Origin: CAWBOY01 sp963790585
GTDB lineage: Bacteria > Planctomycetota > Planctomycetia > Gemmatales > Gemmataceae
Assembly (NCBI GenBank): GCA_963790585.1
Contig: CAWBOY010000006.1
Span: forward strand, 186,001-250,000
Length of the DNA: 64,000 nucleotides
Direction of reading: 5' to 3'
The position numbers and the translations under genes are program-made. Below the pieces are notes generated by a model that did no database searches, had not been told where the DNA came from, and was given only the letters and a program-made list of their open reading frames with translations. Positions 55,712 to 64,000 of the stretch are shown here, in pieces. The number at the start of each line of letters is the position of its first letter. Position 1 is the first letter of the stretch.

Positions 55712-56905
55712 TCAGTTAAGTTGCTGAACGGTTGTTCTTTTCGTAAACCGTCGTTCCCAAAAGGCAGCCCATTGTCCCTTTTCGCTGCGGTACAGCGCCC
55801 GCACGTGGCACAACGCGTGCGCCCCGTTCTCACCCCAACGCATGCCCGCCCCTTTCAGACGCTGCCCCACTACCGTCTTGCACGCGCTTTCCACCACGCC
55901 GCTGCCAATCTGCAATCCGTCCGCTAGATACTCCGGGTACTCCATCCGATGCACATTGTTTCCGAAGTATCTCTCCACTTCTTCCCTCTGGTCACGCAAC
56001 GTCGCCGACATCCGCTCGGGCCAAGTCCAGTTCTCCAATACGCCCAGCGTCGTCGCCCCTCCCTCCCGCTTGAGCAGACTACACCACTGCTCCGCCTGAG
56101 CCTTTGCTTTTTCTTCGTCCGTCAGGTACAAGGCTTTGGCCAACTTCTCCAGGTAGCTCGCCGCGTGCCAGAAGTCCAAAATCAACACCAGGTCCTCACG
56201 GTTAAAGTTAGTCTGCATGAACGCCTCCAACCCGTTGCCTCCATCGGTCAACGCCACCCACCTTTGGGCTTTCTCCATGCCCACATGGGCCGCCTGCCGA
56301 CGCAATAACCGGCCTAACTGGTCCAATGCATACAGCCCGCTCAGATAACGCACTTGCAAGCAGGGCGGTGGTTTGCCCGGTGGCTGGAGCCAGGCGTCAC
56401 CGGGATACGGATTGTAGACACCAGCAACATAAGCCATCCGGCCTTCCGCTTTGGCACCGCGGGGGCCCTGTTGACGTGTGCCCGTTGCATCCACAGTCAC
56501 ATAGGCCACGCTGCGTCCCTGGGCATCCTGATACCACGGCCAAAGCACCGCCAAACCAAAAAGGATGCCGTCGGCCATGCACTTCTCGATCCGTTGCCCC
56601 ACGTCTTCGGTGGTGCGTTGGACCGTCGATTCGGACACATCGACTCCCGACATCTCCTGGAGTAGTTCTGCTCCCCTCTCGAAGCTATCGCAAACGCCGC
56701 CCGCTAAGGTGGTCAGTTGTTCGGCCGCGGGCGTCAACGACCGTGTCGTGATGCCGGCTCGCTCGTCGAACGGGGCATAGCCCCGCGCGCAACAGCGGCA
56801 GTAGTAGTAGGCGCGTCGGTAGCCGATGGTGCCGAAGAGGCTAACGAGTCGACGGGGGCGGTCACCGTGAAAGGGAGCGGCATGGTCGCAGTCGGGGCAG
56901 GTCAC
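55712..56905 (-). CDS. ISKra4-like transposase
   Basis: 397 residues. An N-terminal zinc ribbon (CPDCDHAAPFHGDRPRRLVSLFGTIGYRRAYYYCRCCARGYAPFDE) is followed by a DDE core: YVTVDATGTRQQ (D), WVALTDGGNGLEAF (D), LVLILDFWHAASYLEKLAKAL and IGSGVVESACKTVVGQRLKGAGMRW (E). This order matches ISKra4/UPF0236-like transposases. The start overlaps the stop of the small gene at 56902-57135 in ATGA. Intact by length. The element's ends were not resolved. Confidence 0.85.
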   Translation of the reverse strand: MTCPDCDHAAPFHGDRPRRLVSLFGTIGYRRAYYYCRCCARGYAPFDERAGITTRSLTPAAEQLTTLAGGVCDSFERGAELLQEMSGVDVSESTVQRTTEDVGQRIEKCMADGILFGLAVLWPWYQDAQGRSVAYVTVDATGTRQQGPRGAKAEGRMAYVAGVYNPYPGDAWLQPPGKPPPCLQVRYLSGLYALDQLGRLLRRQAAHVGMEKAQRWVALTDGGNGLEAFMQTNFNREDLVLILDFWHAASYLEKLAKALYLTDEEKAKAQAEQWCSLLKREGGATTLGVLENWTWPERMSATLRDQREEVERYFGNNVHRMEYPEYLADGLQIGSGVVESACKTVVGQRLKGAGMRWGENGAHALCHVRALYRSEKGQWAAFWERRFTKRTTVQQLN

Positions 56906-57135
56906 TGAGGAGGATTCGTAGCCGTTTTTTTTTGAGCCAGGCGTTTTTCATAGGCTTTGGCGGCGATTTTCAGGGCAAGGTCGCGGATCTTGAATTCGGT
57001 GGCACCAAAGAGCGTAGCGGGTTCCGCGTCCACAAGCAGTTGGGCCATCTGGACCAACTCATCTTGCGAAAACTCAGCAATGGCCGCGGCCAATTCCTGG
57101 ACTTGGTCTTGCCGGGTTGGGGTGTCGACGGACAT
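56902..57135 (-). CDS. Small upstream protein of the ISKra4-like element
   Basis: 77 residues, helical and charged (DQVQELAAAIAEFSQDELVQMAQLLVDAEPATLFGATEFKIRDLALKIAAKAYEKRLAQKK). In some related elements this sequence is the N-terminal part of the transposase; here it is a separate frame coupled to the downstream gene by a four-base overlap. No independent function recognised. Confidence 0.7.
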   Translation of the reverse strand: MSVDTPTRQDQVQELAAAIAEFSQDELVQMAQLLVDAEPATLFGATEFKIRDLALKIAAKAYEKRLAQKKTATNPPQ

Positions 57136-57227
57136 CGTTGCTTCTCCGAGCGGGGGGGCATTCTTGTCGGATCGTCCTACCGCTGATAGGTGTACAAAAT
57201 TTCCACCAACTTTTCAGCTGCTCACAC

Positions 57228-58533
57228 CGAAATAATAAACTAAGCAAATTCTTCTTGACTTGTTAGCCGCTCTTGGTTCTCATCAGCTGCATGGATACAG
57301 CTGTAATACAACAGATTCGTGCGAAGTTCAAGGCTCTACGGCCTGCCATGGATGAACGGCTGCGTCGGCAATGGGCAGCTGTCGAAGCTACTGCTCTTGG
57401 CTGGGGCGGCATCTCTGAAGTTTCTCAGGCTATGGGTCTGTCACGCAACACCATTGCGTTCGGCATTCAGGAATTGAAACGCAGGGCGGAAGGGCCGAAT
57501 ACTCCTCTGAGTTCACGCGTCCGCAAACCCGGGGCAGGCCGCAAGACGGTGAGCGAAACGTGTCCCGGTGTCGAGCAGGCTTTGGATCGCCTGGTCGATC
57601 CCGTGACGCGGGGCCATCCGGAATCGCCGTTGCGTTGGACCTGCAAGAGTACACGCAGGCTCGCGGAGGAGTTGTGCAGGCAGGGATACACAGTGAGCGA
57701 TCGCACGGTGGCTCAGCTATTACGCGCGGCCGACTATAGCTTACAAGCCAATCGCAAGACGCGTGAGGGCAAGTCGCATCCCGACCGCGATGCCCAATTT
57801 CGGTACATTCACCAGCGTGTGCGTGACGCGCAGAAACGTGGACAGCCGGTGATCTCGGTGGACACGAAAAAGAAGGAATTAGTGGGAGAATTCAAGAATG
57901 CGGGCCAAGAATGGCACCCCCAGGGAGAGCCGGTGCCGGTGAAGGTCCACGACTTTCCGGACAAGAACATGGGCAAAGCCATTCCGTATGGGGTATATGA
58001 TGTCACAAGCAATGAGGGTTGGGTGAGCGTGGGGATTGACCACGACACGGCCCAATTCGCGGCGGCGAGCATCCAGCGTTGGTGGCAGGAGATGGGAGCG
58101 CGACGATTTCCGCGTGCGGAGGAGTTGACGATCACGGCGGACGGAGGAGGTAGCAACAGTCATCGCAACCGCCTGTGGAAAGTGGCACTGCAAGGCTTGG
58201 CCGACGAGATTGGGCTGAAGTTGCGAGTGTGCCATTTCCCTCCAGGGACGAGCAAGTGGAACAAGATCGAGCATCGTCTGTTCTGCCATATAACAATGAA
58301 TTGGCGAGGCCGACCGCTGACGAGTTATGAGGTGGTGGTCCAATTGATTGCGAGTACGAAGACGGCCAAGGGTTTGACGGTTCAGGCGGACTTGGATCGA
58401 CGCGAGTATGAAATTGGGATCAAGGTAAGCGACGAGGAGTTAGAGGCATTAAGGATCACTCCTGCTCGGTTTCATGGAAACTGGAATTACCTGGTCAATC
58501 CAAAACGATAATTTGCTCAGGTTATTATTTCGC
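57228..58533 (+). mobile_element. ISAzo13-like insertion sequence, 1.3 kb
   Basis: Terminal inverted repeats at 57228-57250 and 58511-58533 match at 21 of 23 positions (outer part CGAAATAATAA). They enclose a single intact transposase gene whose TAA stop lies at the edge of the right repeat. No target duplication is obvious. Confidence 0.88.
57291..58511 (+). CDS. ISAzo13-family transposase
   Basis: 406 residues. N-terminal helix-turn-helix (GGISEVSQAMGLSRNTIAFGIQEL), then the family core: RWTCKSTRRLAEELCRQGY, PVISVDTKKKELVGEF (D), LTITADGGGSNSHRNRLWK (D) and FPPGTSKWNKIEHRLFCHITMNWRG (E). The start MDTAVIQQIR at 57291 is preferred over the GTG 18 bases upstream, as it fits family N-termini. 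It looks complete, so this copy may be active. Confidence 0.9.
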   Translation: MDTAVIQQIRAKFKALRPAMDERLRRQWAAVEATALGWGGISEVSQAMGLSRNTIAFGIQELKRRAEGPNTPLSSRVRKPGAGRKTVSETCPGVEQALDRLVDPVTRGHPESPLRWTCKSTRRLAEELCRQGYTVSDRTVAQLLRAADYSLQANRKTREGKSHPDRDAQFRYIHQRVRDAQKRGQPVISVDTKKKELVGEFKNAGQEWHPQGEPVPVKVHDFPDKNMGKAIPYGVYDVTSNEGWVSVGIDHDTAQFAAASIQRWWQEMGARRFPRAEELTITADGGGSNSHRNRLWKVALQGLADEIGLKLRVCHFPPGTSKWNKIEHRLFCHITMNWRGRPLTSYEVVVQLIASTKTAKGLTVQADLDRREYEIGIKVSDEELEALRITPARFHGNWNYLVNPKR

Positions 58534-58590
58534 GGCTCCTATGTGCGCGAGTCGGGCGTTTCTATCAGAAAATGGGAAAACAAATTCGAC

Positions 58591-59175
58591 CTAATCGAGC
58601 AACCCCTGCCCGTCTTGACGCAACCGCCTGAGAATGCGCGACTTGGCAAGATAAACAGCGCCAATTTCAGTGCCCAAGTCCGCCGCGACATCGGTTGGCT
58701 TCGCGTTGTCAAAGAACTGCCGAGTGAACGCCTTCCACATGATCGGATCGGATTCCGACTTGATAAACGTCAGCAAGCCTTGCATGACGTGCTGGTTATG
58801 CTCCGCATCCCAAAGCCGGCTCATTTCGCTGGCGGGATCCTCCAATTGCATCAATTGAGAATCGGACGAACCCTCTTGCACTAGCGCGCGCCGATTCCCC
58901 CGCGACCGCCAAAATGCTTGGAGACGATTTAGGGTTATCTGACGCAGATAGTTTCGAAAGGCGCCCTTGCGCTGATAGTGGCGGAGGCCCGGCAACTCTT
59001 GGACAAGCGTACCCATTACGTCTTGAATCACGTCGTCCGCTTCCGTGCCGAGTGAAGGATCGCGCCGCAGCCAACGCTGGATCAAAGGCCGACAAATGGC
59101 GTCCAGGCGGCGCCATGATTCTTCGTCGGGCCGTTGACAGAGACGGTCGAGTAGGCCAAGCGGTGTCTTTTCCAT
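58591..59175 (-). CDS. ECF-type RNA polymerase sigma factor
   Basis: 194 residues. Region 2: SWRRLDAICRPLIQRWLRRDPSLGTEADDVIQDVMGTLVQELPGL...FRNYLRQITLNRLQAFW; region 4: MWKAFTRQFFDNAKPTDVAADLGTEIGAVYLAKSRILRRLRQDGQGLL. ATG 59175 has GAGG upstream. No kinase or anti-sigma gene is adjacent; the ISAzo13-like element inserted 58 bases beyond its stop may have separated it from former neighbours. Confidence 0.87.
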   Translation of the reverse strand: MEKTPLGLLDRLCQRPDEESWRRLDAICRPLIQRWLRRDPSLGTEADDVIQDVMGTLVQELPGLRHYQRKGAFRNYLRQITLNRLQAFWRSRGNRRALVQEGSSDSQLMQLEDPASEMSRLWDAEHNQHVMQGLLTFIKSESDPIMWKAFTRQFFDNAKPTDVAADLGTEIGAVYLAKSRILRRLRQDGQGLLD

Positions 59176-59474
59176 TGGTACCTCGGCGGAGGTTCTGTAT
59201 GTCCCGGCGCAATGCAATCTATTTGAAGCGATCGGAAAGCATGCGGAAGGCAGCGCACAAATCCCGTGCGCTTGTTGGAGAGCAGTTTTTGATTTTTTCA
59301 GCGCCATAATCGGCAATGCAACGGGGAGTTGTCCGTGGATTCGTTTGCATCTCGCCCCCTAACGGCAGCGCAACCGGCCGTAGCGCAACGAGTTAGAGAG
59401 CAAGAGCGCGGTGCAAACCGGTATGACATTTTTTGCATCTCGGGGTAAGTCAGCTATCCCAAGCTGATACCCTC

Positions 59475-60605
59475 TCACCGCCCCCGAGGCGGCGTTTTGG
59501 CGTAGGCGGCGGAATCCTTGGCGGCTTTCGTTTCGATGCCGGGGCTTTGCAGGAAACCCAGGTCGCGGAACCAGTCGATGTAGCGATATTGCCAGGTGCC
59601 GAACGGCGTGCCGAGGCGGTCAGTCAGGCCGCCGGTGGAACCACTGCCGGGGTGATGGCCGTTGCCGTAGATGTGCATTTCGAGGTTAGGCGCGCTTACG
59701 GCTAGCAAAGCGGCAAAGTATTCGTCAGCCCAGACGGCGTGGCCTTTGTCACCTGAACCGGCACAGGTGAGGAATGATGGCGGGACAGTGCGCGGGATGG
59801 CCGGGGTCGCGCCGCGCGTGAATGGCGATGGGCCGGGATAGACGATTCCCACAAAGTCAGGCCTCGAGGTTGTCCCGGCGAGGGGATCTTTCTCGTCGTT
59901 GTTTTTCTTGTCGAAGTCCTCGAAAAAGATCGCCGCCGGCGCGGACAGCTCGGCTCCGGCTGAAAAGCCCATGATGCCGATTCTATTTGGATCGATTCTC
60001 CATTCCTTGGCGTGGGCCCGCACCAGACGAATAGCCTGCATTGCATCGTTAACGGCGTCGGATTTTGGGTTGTAGCCATCGCTGCGCAGGCGGTTGCGGA
60101 GGATGATGGTGTTGACGCCGTAGTTATAAAAGAACGGCACGAAATCGGCGGCCTCTGATCCGACATTGAGCGTGTTGTGACCGCCGCCCGCCGCGAGAAT
60201 CACGGCCGAGCCTGTATTGAGACTGCGGTCGACCAAATGAACTTCCATTGATGGATTGTGAATGTTGACGATGCTGCCGATCCGGCCGGGGACGTCTTTG
60301 CTCATGTTGTATTTTTCGGCGCTGTTGATTTTGTCCTTCCGCAAATAGGGCGAGTCAGGAGCGTACAGCGTGACAACGATGCCGCCAGGCAAAATCGGTT
60401 GCGGCGCGTAGGGCTGGTCAGTCGGCGTCGCTGGTTTTGGTATACCCAGCGCGGCAGGCACGGGCGGCAACGGCGGCTTTGCTTTTGCCTCTTTGGCTGG
60501 TTGGCCGTCTTGCGCATCGGCGATGTGAATCGCTGCTACGCACGAAAGCAAGACCATGAGTACCATCGTTGCGATGAGGCTGCGTGCGCTACGTACATGT
60601 TTCAT
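59475..60605 (-). CDS. Secreted alpha/beta-hydrolase (esterase/BD-FAE-like)
   Basis: 376 residues. Signal peptide (SLIATMVLMVLLSCVAAIHIADAQ), a proline/lysine-rich linker, then an alpha/beta-hydrolase fold. Oxyanion region AVILAAGGGHNTL, nucleophile elbow GFSAGAE (catalytic Ser), HIYGNGHHPGSGS with the likely catalytic His, and a central YNPKSDAVNDAMQAIRLVRAHAKEWRIDPNRIGIMGFSAG typical of the acetylxylan-esterase/BD-FAE group. It probably deacetylates plant polysaccharides or hydrolyses related esters (family inference). The nearby GH51-like gene fits a polysaccharide-degrading context, although the strand differs. Confidence 0.87.
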   Translation of the reverse strand: MKHVRSARSLIATMVLMVLLSCVAAIHIADAQDGQPAKEAKAKPPLPPVPAALGIPKPATPTDQPYAPQPILPGGIVVTLYAPDSPYLRKDKINSAEKYNMSKDVPGRIGSIVNIHNPSMEVHLVDRSLNTGSAVILAAGGGHNTLNVGSEAADFVPFFYNYGVNTIILRNRLRSDGYNPKSDAVNDAMQAIRLVRAHAKEWRIDPNRIGIMGFSAGAELSAPAAIFFEDFDKKNNDEKDPLAGTTSRPDFVGIVYPGPSPFTRGATPAIPRTVPPSFLTCAGSGDKGHAVWADEYFAALLAVSAPNLEMHIYGNGHHPGSGSTGGLTDRLGTPFGTWQYRYIDWFRDLGFLQSPGIETKAAKDSAAYAKTPPRGR

Positions 60606-60828
60606 AATGTCACCAAAGGTGTGGGAGAGGAAGGGAGCGAATCGTGAAGGTTATGGCCTCAACCGTCGCCGCCGGGGTATTTCATACCGAGGGCGTCGAG
60701 CATGTCCAGAGCCATCGTCTGCACCGGCTGGCGGAATTCTGTCGAATTCCGTTATGGGCTTCTGTCTCGATATTCAAATTCGGTCCCCTATACTAACCCC
60801 TTCACCCGTTCTCCGTAGGTAGGCGATC

Positions 60829-61638
60829 ATGGAATTGAATCTGAAGAATCAAACCGCCGTCATCGTCGGCGGGGCCAGCGGGATTGGCATGGCCACCGCT
60901 AAAGCCTTCGCGAATGAAGGCGCCCAGGTCGCGATCTGGGATCGCGTCGAGAATGTTGCGCATATTGCCGAGGTACTGGCAAAAGCGCACGCCGTCCGCG
61001 CGATCGGTATCAACGTCGATGTGACAGACGAGGAAGCCGTTCGGTCCGCTCTCGAGACCACCATAAAGCAATTCGGAAAAATCGATCATTTGGTTCATGC
61101 CGCGGCGATCGGGTCCGGCAAGTTTGGCTTTCCCTTTACAAATCTGCGGCCCGTGGATTGGCCGCGTGTATTACAAATCAACATCATGGGGATGGTGAAT
61201 ATCGCCCATGCTGTAGGTCCGGCAATGGTTGCACAGGCTTCGGGAACGATGATTTTCCTCGCGTCCGTCGCTGGGCAGATCGGTTCACAGACCGATCCGC
61301 CCTATAGCGCGTCCAAAGCCGCGAATATCAATTTCGCCCAATGCCTCGCCAAGGACCTCGCCCCGCATGGAGTGCGCGTGAACACCATTTGCCCGGGCAT
61401 GGTTCAAACGCCTTTGAACCGCTCCGTTTGGCAAGCATGGCACGATCAGGCTCCGCCGACCGAGCGCTTGAGCTACGAAGAATGGTCCCAGCGCAAGATT
61501 CGAGCCGTGGTCCCGCTCGGAAAGTGGCAGATGCCGGAGGACATCGCGAACATGATCGTGTTCCTCTCGTCCGACCGGGCCGCACATGTGACGGGGCAAA
61601 CGATCAATGTGGATGGCGGATTCGTCATGCATTGGTGA
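60829..61638 (+). CDS. Short-chain dehydrogenase/reductase (SDR)
   Basis: 269 residues, classical SDR. Cofactor motif GGASGIG near residue 14, acidic ASP at the end of beta-2 (IWDR) suggesting NAD(H), HAAAIG in place of NNAG, catalytic S in LASVAGQIGS, YSASK with catalytic Tyr and Lys, and a C-terminal ITVxGG-like TINVDGGFVMHW. Substrate unknown. Start ATG 60829 with GTAGGT upstream. It lies in a single-gene unit, followed by a large inverted repeat. Confidence 0.92.
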   Translation: MELNLKNQTAVIVGGASGIGMATAKAFANEGAQVAIWDRVENVAHIAEVLAKAHAVRAIGINVDVTDEEAVRSALETTIKQFGKIDHLVHAAAIGSGKFGFPFTNLRPVDWPRVLQINIMGMVNIAHAVGPAMVAQASGTMIFLASVAGQIGSQTDPPYSASKAANINFAQCLAKDLAPHGVRVNTICPGMVQTPLNRSVWQAWHDQAPPTERLSYEEWSQRKIRAVVPLGKWQMPEDIANMIVFLSSDRAAHVTGQTINVDGGFVMHW

Positions 61639-61676
61639 GTATCGTGGTTGAGTGTGAATACCTCTAGAGGCGTGAC

Positions 61677-61749
61677 GAGCCGGGAGCGTGAGCGACCGGA
61701 GAGCGTTTCAGTCGCTCATACTTACTCCGGTCGCTTACGCTCCCGGCTC
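61677..61749. repeat. Dispersed inverted repeat between the SDR and GH51 genes
   Basis: Arms 61677-61701 and 61725-61749 (GAGCCGGGAGCG...CCGGAG) pair at 24 of 25 positions with a 23-base loop. A related arm occurs at 33-57. Could serve as a terminator, but no T-run follows and it belongs to a repeat family. Confidence 0.7.
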
Positions 61750-61780
61750 TTGAAGAGTCTAGAACTATGGTACCGAATCC

Positions 61781-64000
61781 ATGAAAGCGTATATCCTCGC
61801 AGGCGTTTTGCTACTTACATTAGTCTTCGTTAGTGCGGACCTTCGCGCTCAGGAGATCAAGGTCGATGCAAGCAAAGTCCTAGGCCGGGTGTCTCGGCAT
61901 CTCACCGGTGCGTGTATTGAGGATGTGAATCATGAGATCTACGGCGGCCTCTATAGCCAGATGATCTTCGGCGAGAGCTTCCAGGAGCCGCCGTTGCCGC
62001 CGGTTATCAAGGGGTTTCATTCTTATGCGGGGCGTTGGATGGTCAAAGACAATGCAATCCGAATCGAAGCAACCGACGGGCCGAAGTTGATCAGCGAACG
62101 GGCGGCGTTCCGAGACGGAACGATTGGCGTCGAGCTGAAGTTCGCTGATCGCAAGGGTGGTAACGGCGGTTTGATTGTTCGCGTGGACAAAGCCGGGATC
62201 GGGGCCGACCGCTTCATTGGTTATGAGATCGCGCTAGATGCCTCCAGCCAAAAGTTACTGCTGGCGCGTCATCGGAATAATTATGAGCCGATCAAGATAA
62301 TACCGTGTGAAGTGGCGCTTGGCCGGTGGATTCCGCTCGAGGTCACTCTGGCCGGTTCGACCATTGAGATTTCCGTGGATGGCAAATCGATGCTTCGACA
62401 TGATGACGGCAAGGAAGCACTGGCTGCGGGGGCTATCGGACTTCGCGCCTGGCAACGTGAGGCGAGTTATCGCAATCTGTGGGTGAAGACGGCCAAAGGG
62501 CCTGAGCCTCTGGTGTTCAAACAGACGGACGATGTTCCGGATGTCAGCGGTATGTGGCGGGCCATTCGCAATGGTACTGCCCAGGGGTCGTTTGCCTTGA
62601 CAACGGATCGGCCTTTCGCCGGATCGCAATCGCAGCGGGTTACTTTTACTTCTGGAAGCGGAGAATGGGGAATAGCAAACGAAGGTCTCAATCGCTGGGG
62701 TATGAATTTTGTGGCCGGCAAGCCGTATGAGGGCTACGTCTGGGCCCGCGCCGAGAAGCCGACAACTGTAGTTGCATCGCTGGAGAGTCACGATGGTTTG
62801 CACAGTTATGCAGAGACCAAGCTGAATGTGACCAGCAAAGAGTGGCAGCGACTGAACTTTATACTGACGCCGAACGCCACCGATACCAAGGGTCGGTTTG
62901 CTTTGAAGCTGCGAGAAACTGGCTCGATCGTATTTGGTCACGTTTTTCTGCAACCGGGCGAATGGGGCCGATTTAAGGGCCTGCCAGTGCGGCGCGATGT
63001 CGCCGAGGGACTCATCGATCAGGGAATCACGGTTCTGCGGTATGGCGGGTCGATGGTCAATAATGGTGAGTATCGTTGGAAAAAGATGATTGGCCCGCGT
63101 GATCGCCGTCCACCTTATGCGGGCTTGTGGTATCGCTACTCAACCAATGGCTGGGGTATTGTGGATTTCATGGATTTCTGCGAAGCGGCTGGCTTCGAGT
63201 ATGTTCCCGCCTTTGACATAAACGAAACGCCGGAAGACATGGCCCACTTTATCGAGTATGCCAAGGGCCGGGCGGACAGCGAATTGGGCCGAATGCGCGT
63301 CACGGACGGGCATCTAAAGCCGTATCGGCTGCCTTACATGGAGCTAGGCAACGAGGAACGTGTCGACGAGAAGTACGCGGCCAAGTTCGAGACGCTCGCC
63401 AAGACGATATGGAGCAAAGACAAAGACGTAATCCTAATCGTAGGCGATTTTGTCTTTGAGCAGCCGATCAAGGATGTGATGAAATTCACAGGTGCCGCCA
63501 GCGGTATTACTAGCCTGTCGGGGCACGCGAAGATTCTGGAGCTGGCACGCACACATAATCGTGAAGTTTGGTTCGATGTCCACATCGACACCGACGGCCC
63601 AGGCGCTTCGTCGAGTCTCAAGGCGTTGCCGACCTACATTGATGCGCTCGGCAAGATTGCTGGCGGGGCGAAACATAAGGTTGTCGTATTTGAGTATAAC
63701 TCCGGAAACCATTCGATGCGGCGAGCGCTAGGTAACGCCTTGGCCACTATCCAGATCGAACGCGATGGTCGGGTGCCGATCGTCACCGTCGCCAACGGGC
63801 TCCAACCTGACAAACAAAACGACAATGGCTGGGACCAGGGCCTGCTGTTCCTCAATCCGTCAGAGGTTTGGCTCCAACCTCCGGGATATGTGACACAGAT
63901 GCTGTCGCGTAACTTTTTGCCACAACGTCTGAAGTGTGATGCGACCGACCCAAGCGGCAAACTCGATGCGGTTGCGACGCTCAGCGACGATGGCACGACG
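61781..64000 (+). CDS. GH51-like alpha-L-arabinofuranosidase, partial
   Basis: The frame is open from ATG 61781 to the end of the window, at least 740 residues. It has a signal peptide (YILAGVLLLTLVFVSADLRAQE), the GH51 N-terminal motif RHLTGACIEDVNHEIYGGLYSQMIFGESFQEPP, a lamin-G/DUF1080-like beta domain (about 80-230), then a second carbohydrate-binding-like part. The catalytic barrel contains VLRYGGSMVNNGEYRWKK and MELGNEER, where the GNE glutamate is the usual acid/base residue. It should release arabinose or act on a similar glycoside in the periplasm or outside the cell. The nucleophile region is beyond what I could assign with confidence. Confidence 0.85.
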   Translation, partial: MKAYILAGVLLLTLVFVSADLRAQEIKVDASKVLGRVSRHLTGACIEDVNHEIYGGLYSQMIFGESFQEPPLPPVIKGFHSYAGRWMVKDNAIRIEATDGPKLISERAAFRDGTIGVELKFADRKGGNGGLIVRVDKAGIGADRFIGYEIALDASSQKLLLARHRNNYEPIKIIPCEVALGRWIPLEVTLAGSTIEISVDGKSMLRHDDGKEALAAGAIGLRAWQREASYRNLWVKTAKGPEPLVFKQTDDVPDVSGMWRAIRNGTAQGSFALTTDRPFAGSQSQRVTFTSGSGEWGIANEGLNRWGMNFVAGKPYEGYVWARAEKPTTVVASLESHDGLHSYAETKLNVTSKEWQRLNFILTPNATDTKGRFALKLRETGSIVFGHVFLQPGEWGRFKGLPVRRDVAEGLIDQGITVLRYGGSMVNNGEYRWKKMIGPRDRRPPYAGLWYRYSTNGWGIVDFMDFCEAAGFEYVPAFDINETPEDMAHFIEYAKGRADSELGRMRVTDGHLKPYRLPYMELGNEERVDEKYAAKFETLAKTIWSKDKDVILIVGDFVFEQPIKDVMKFTGAASGITSLSGHAKILELARTHNREVWFDVHIDTDGPGASSSLKALPTYIDALGKIAGGAKHKVVVFEYNSGNHSMRRALGNALATIQIERDGRVPIVTVANGLQPDKQNDNGWDQGLLFLNPSEVWLQPPGYVTQMLSRNFLPQRLKCDATDPSGKLDAVATLSDDGTT

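Overview
The window looks like chromosomal DNA from a planctomycete, probably of the Gemmatales/Isosphaerales type. Evidence: a DUF1559 pseudopilin-like gene followed by a small lipoprotein, two Ser/Thr kinases with C-terminal formylglycine-enzyme-like (FGE-sulfatase) domains each paired with an ECF sigma factor, a surface protein carrying the N-terminal LLEDRFAP motif, multihaem cytochromes and a BBP7-like outer-membrane barrel. No rRNA, tRNA or CRISPR array was seen.

Layout. 248-5877 is a retron-like defence operon: a helical-repeat (ARM) protein, two tandem structured RNAs resembling msr-msd units, a SWIM zinc-finger protein with a frameshift, and a retron-type reverse transcriptase. 6230-9602 holds the bacterial end-joining pair ku and ligD. 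9728-16775 holds a kinase/FGE gene with its ECF sigma factor, a secreted acetamidase/formamidase, a Gfo/Idh/MocA oxidoreductase, a DUF1559 protein and a lipoprotein. 16784-22433 is a TlpA-like protein plus three related multihaem c-type cytochromes. 22611-24650 holds an MBL-fold enzyme and a broken outer-membrane barrel. 25078-30579 is a TetR-RND efflux operon. 31100-33877 is a second ECF/kinase-FGE pair, in reversed order.

33878-44433 is a decaying region. It contains the remains of a tandem array of large surface-protein genes: a leader plus tail scar, one nearly full copy broken by an IS, a frameshift and two nonsense codons, and a 5' stub with a 17-bp triplication. An IS3-like element with a CHC2 zinc-finger gene follows, then a truncated UvrD helicase. 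45655-50327 has small stress-type genes (DUF2294/BON) and a MacB-type ABC exporter whose ATPase is cut by a 4.3-kb IS21-like transposon (50311-54593) carrying ParB-like and zinc-finger passengers. ISKra4-like and ISAzo13-like elements follow. 58591-64000 returns to ordinary genes: ECF sigma factor, alpha/beta hydrolase, SDR, and a GH51-like glycosidase that runs off the window.

The most interesting signal is the pair of RNAs at 2078-2550. They share conserved blocks 250 nt apart, have paired ends, and show compensatory base changes in at least two stems, while the long presumptive msd hairpins differ completely in sequence. A caution for the whole window is that many genes are broken by one single-base indel, sometimes in a homopolymer, which suggests uncorrected assembly errors in at least some cases.
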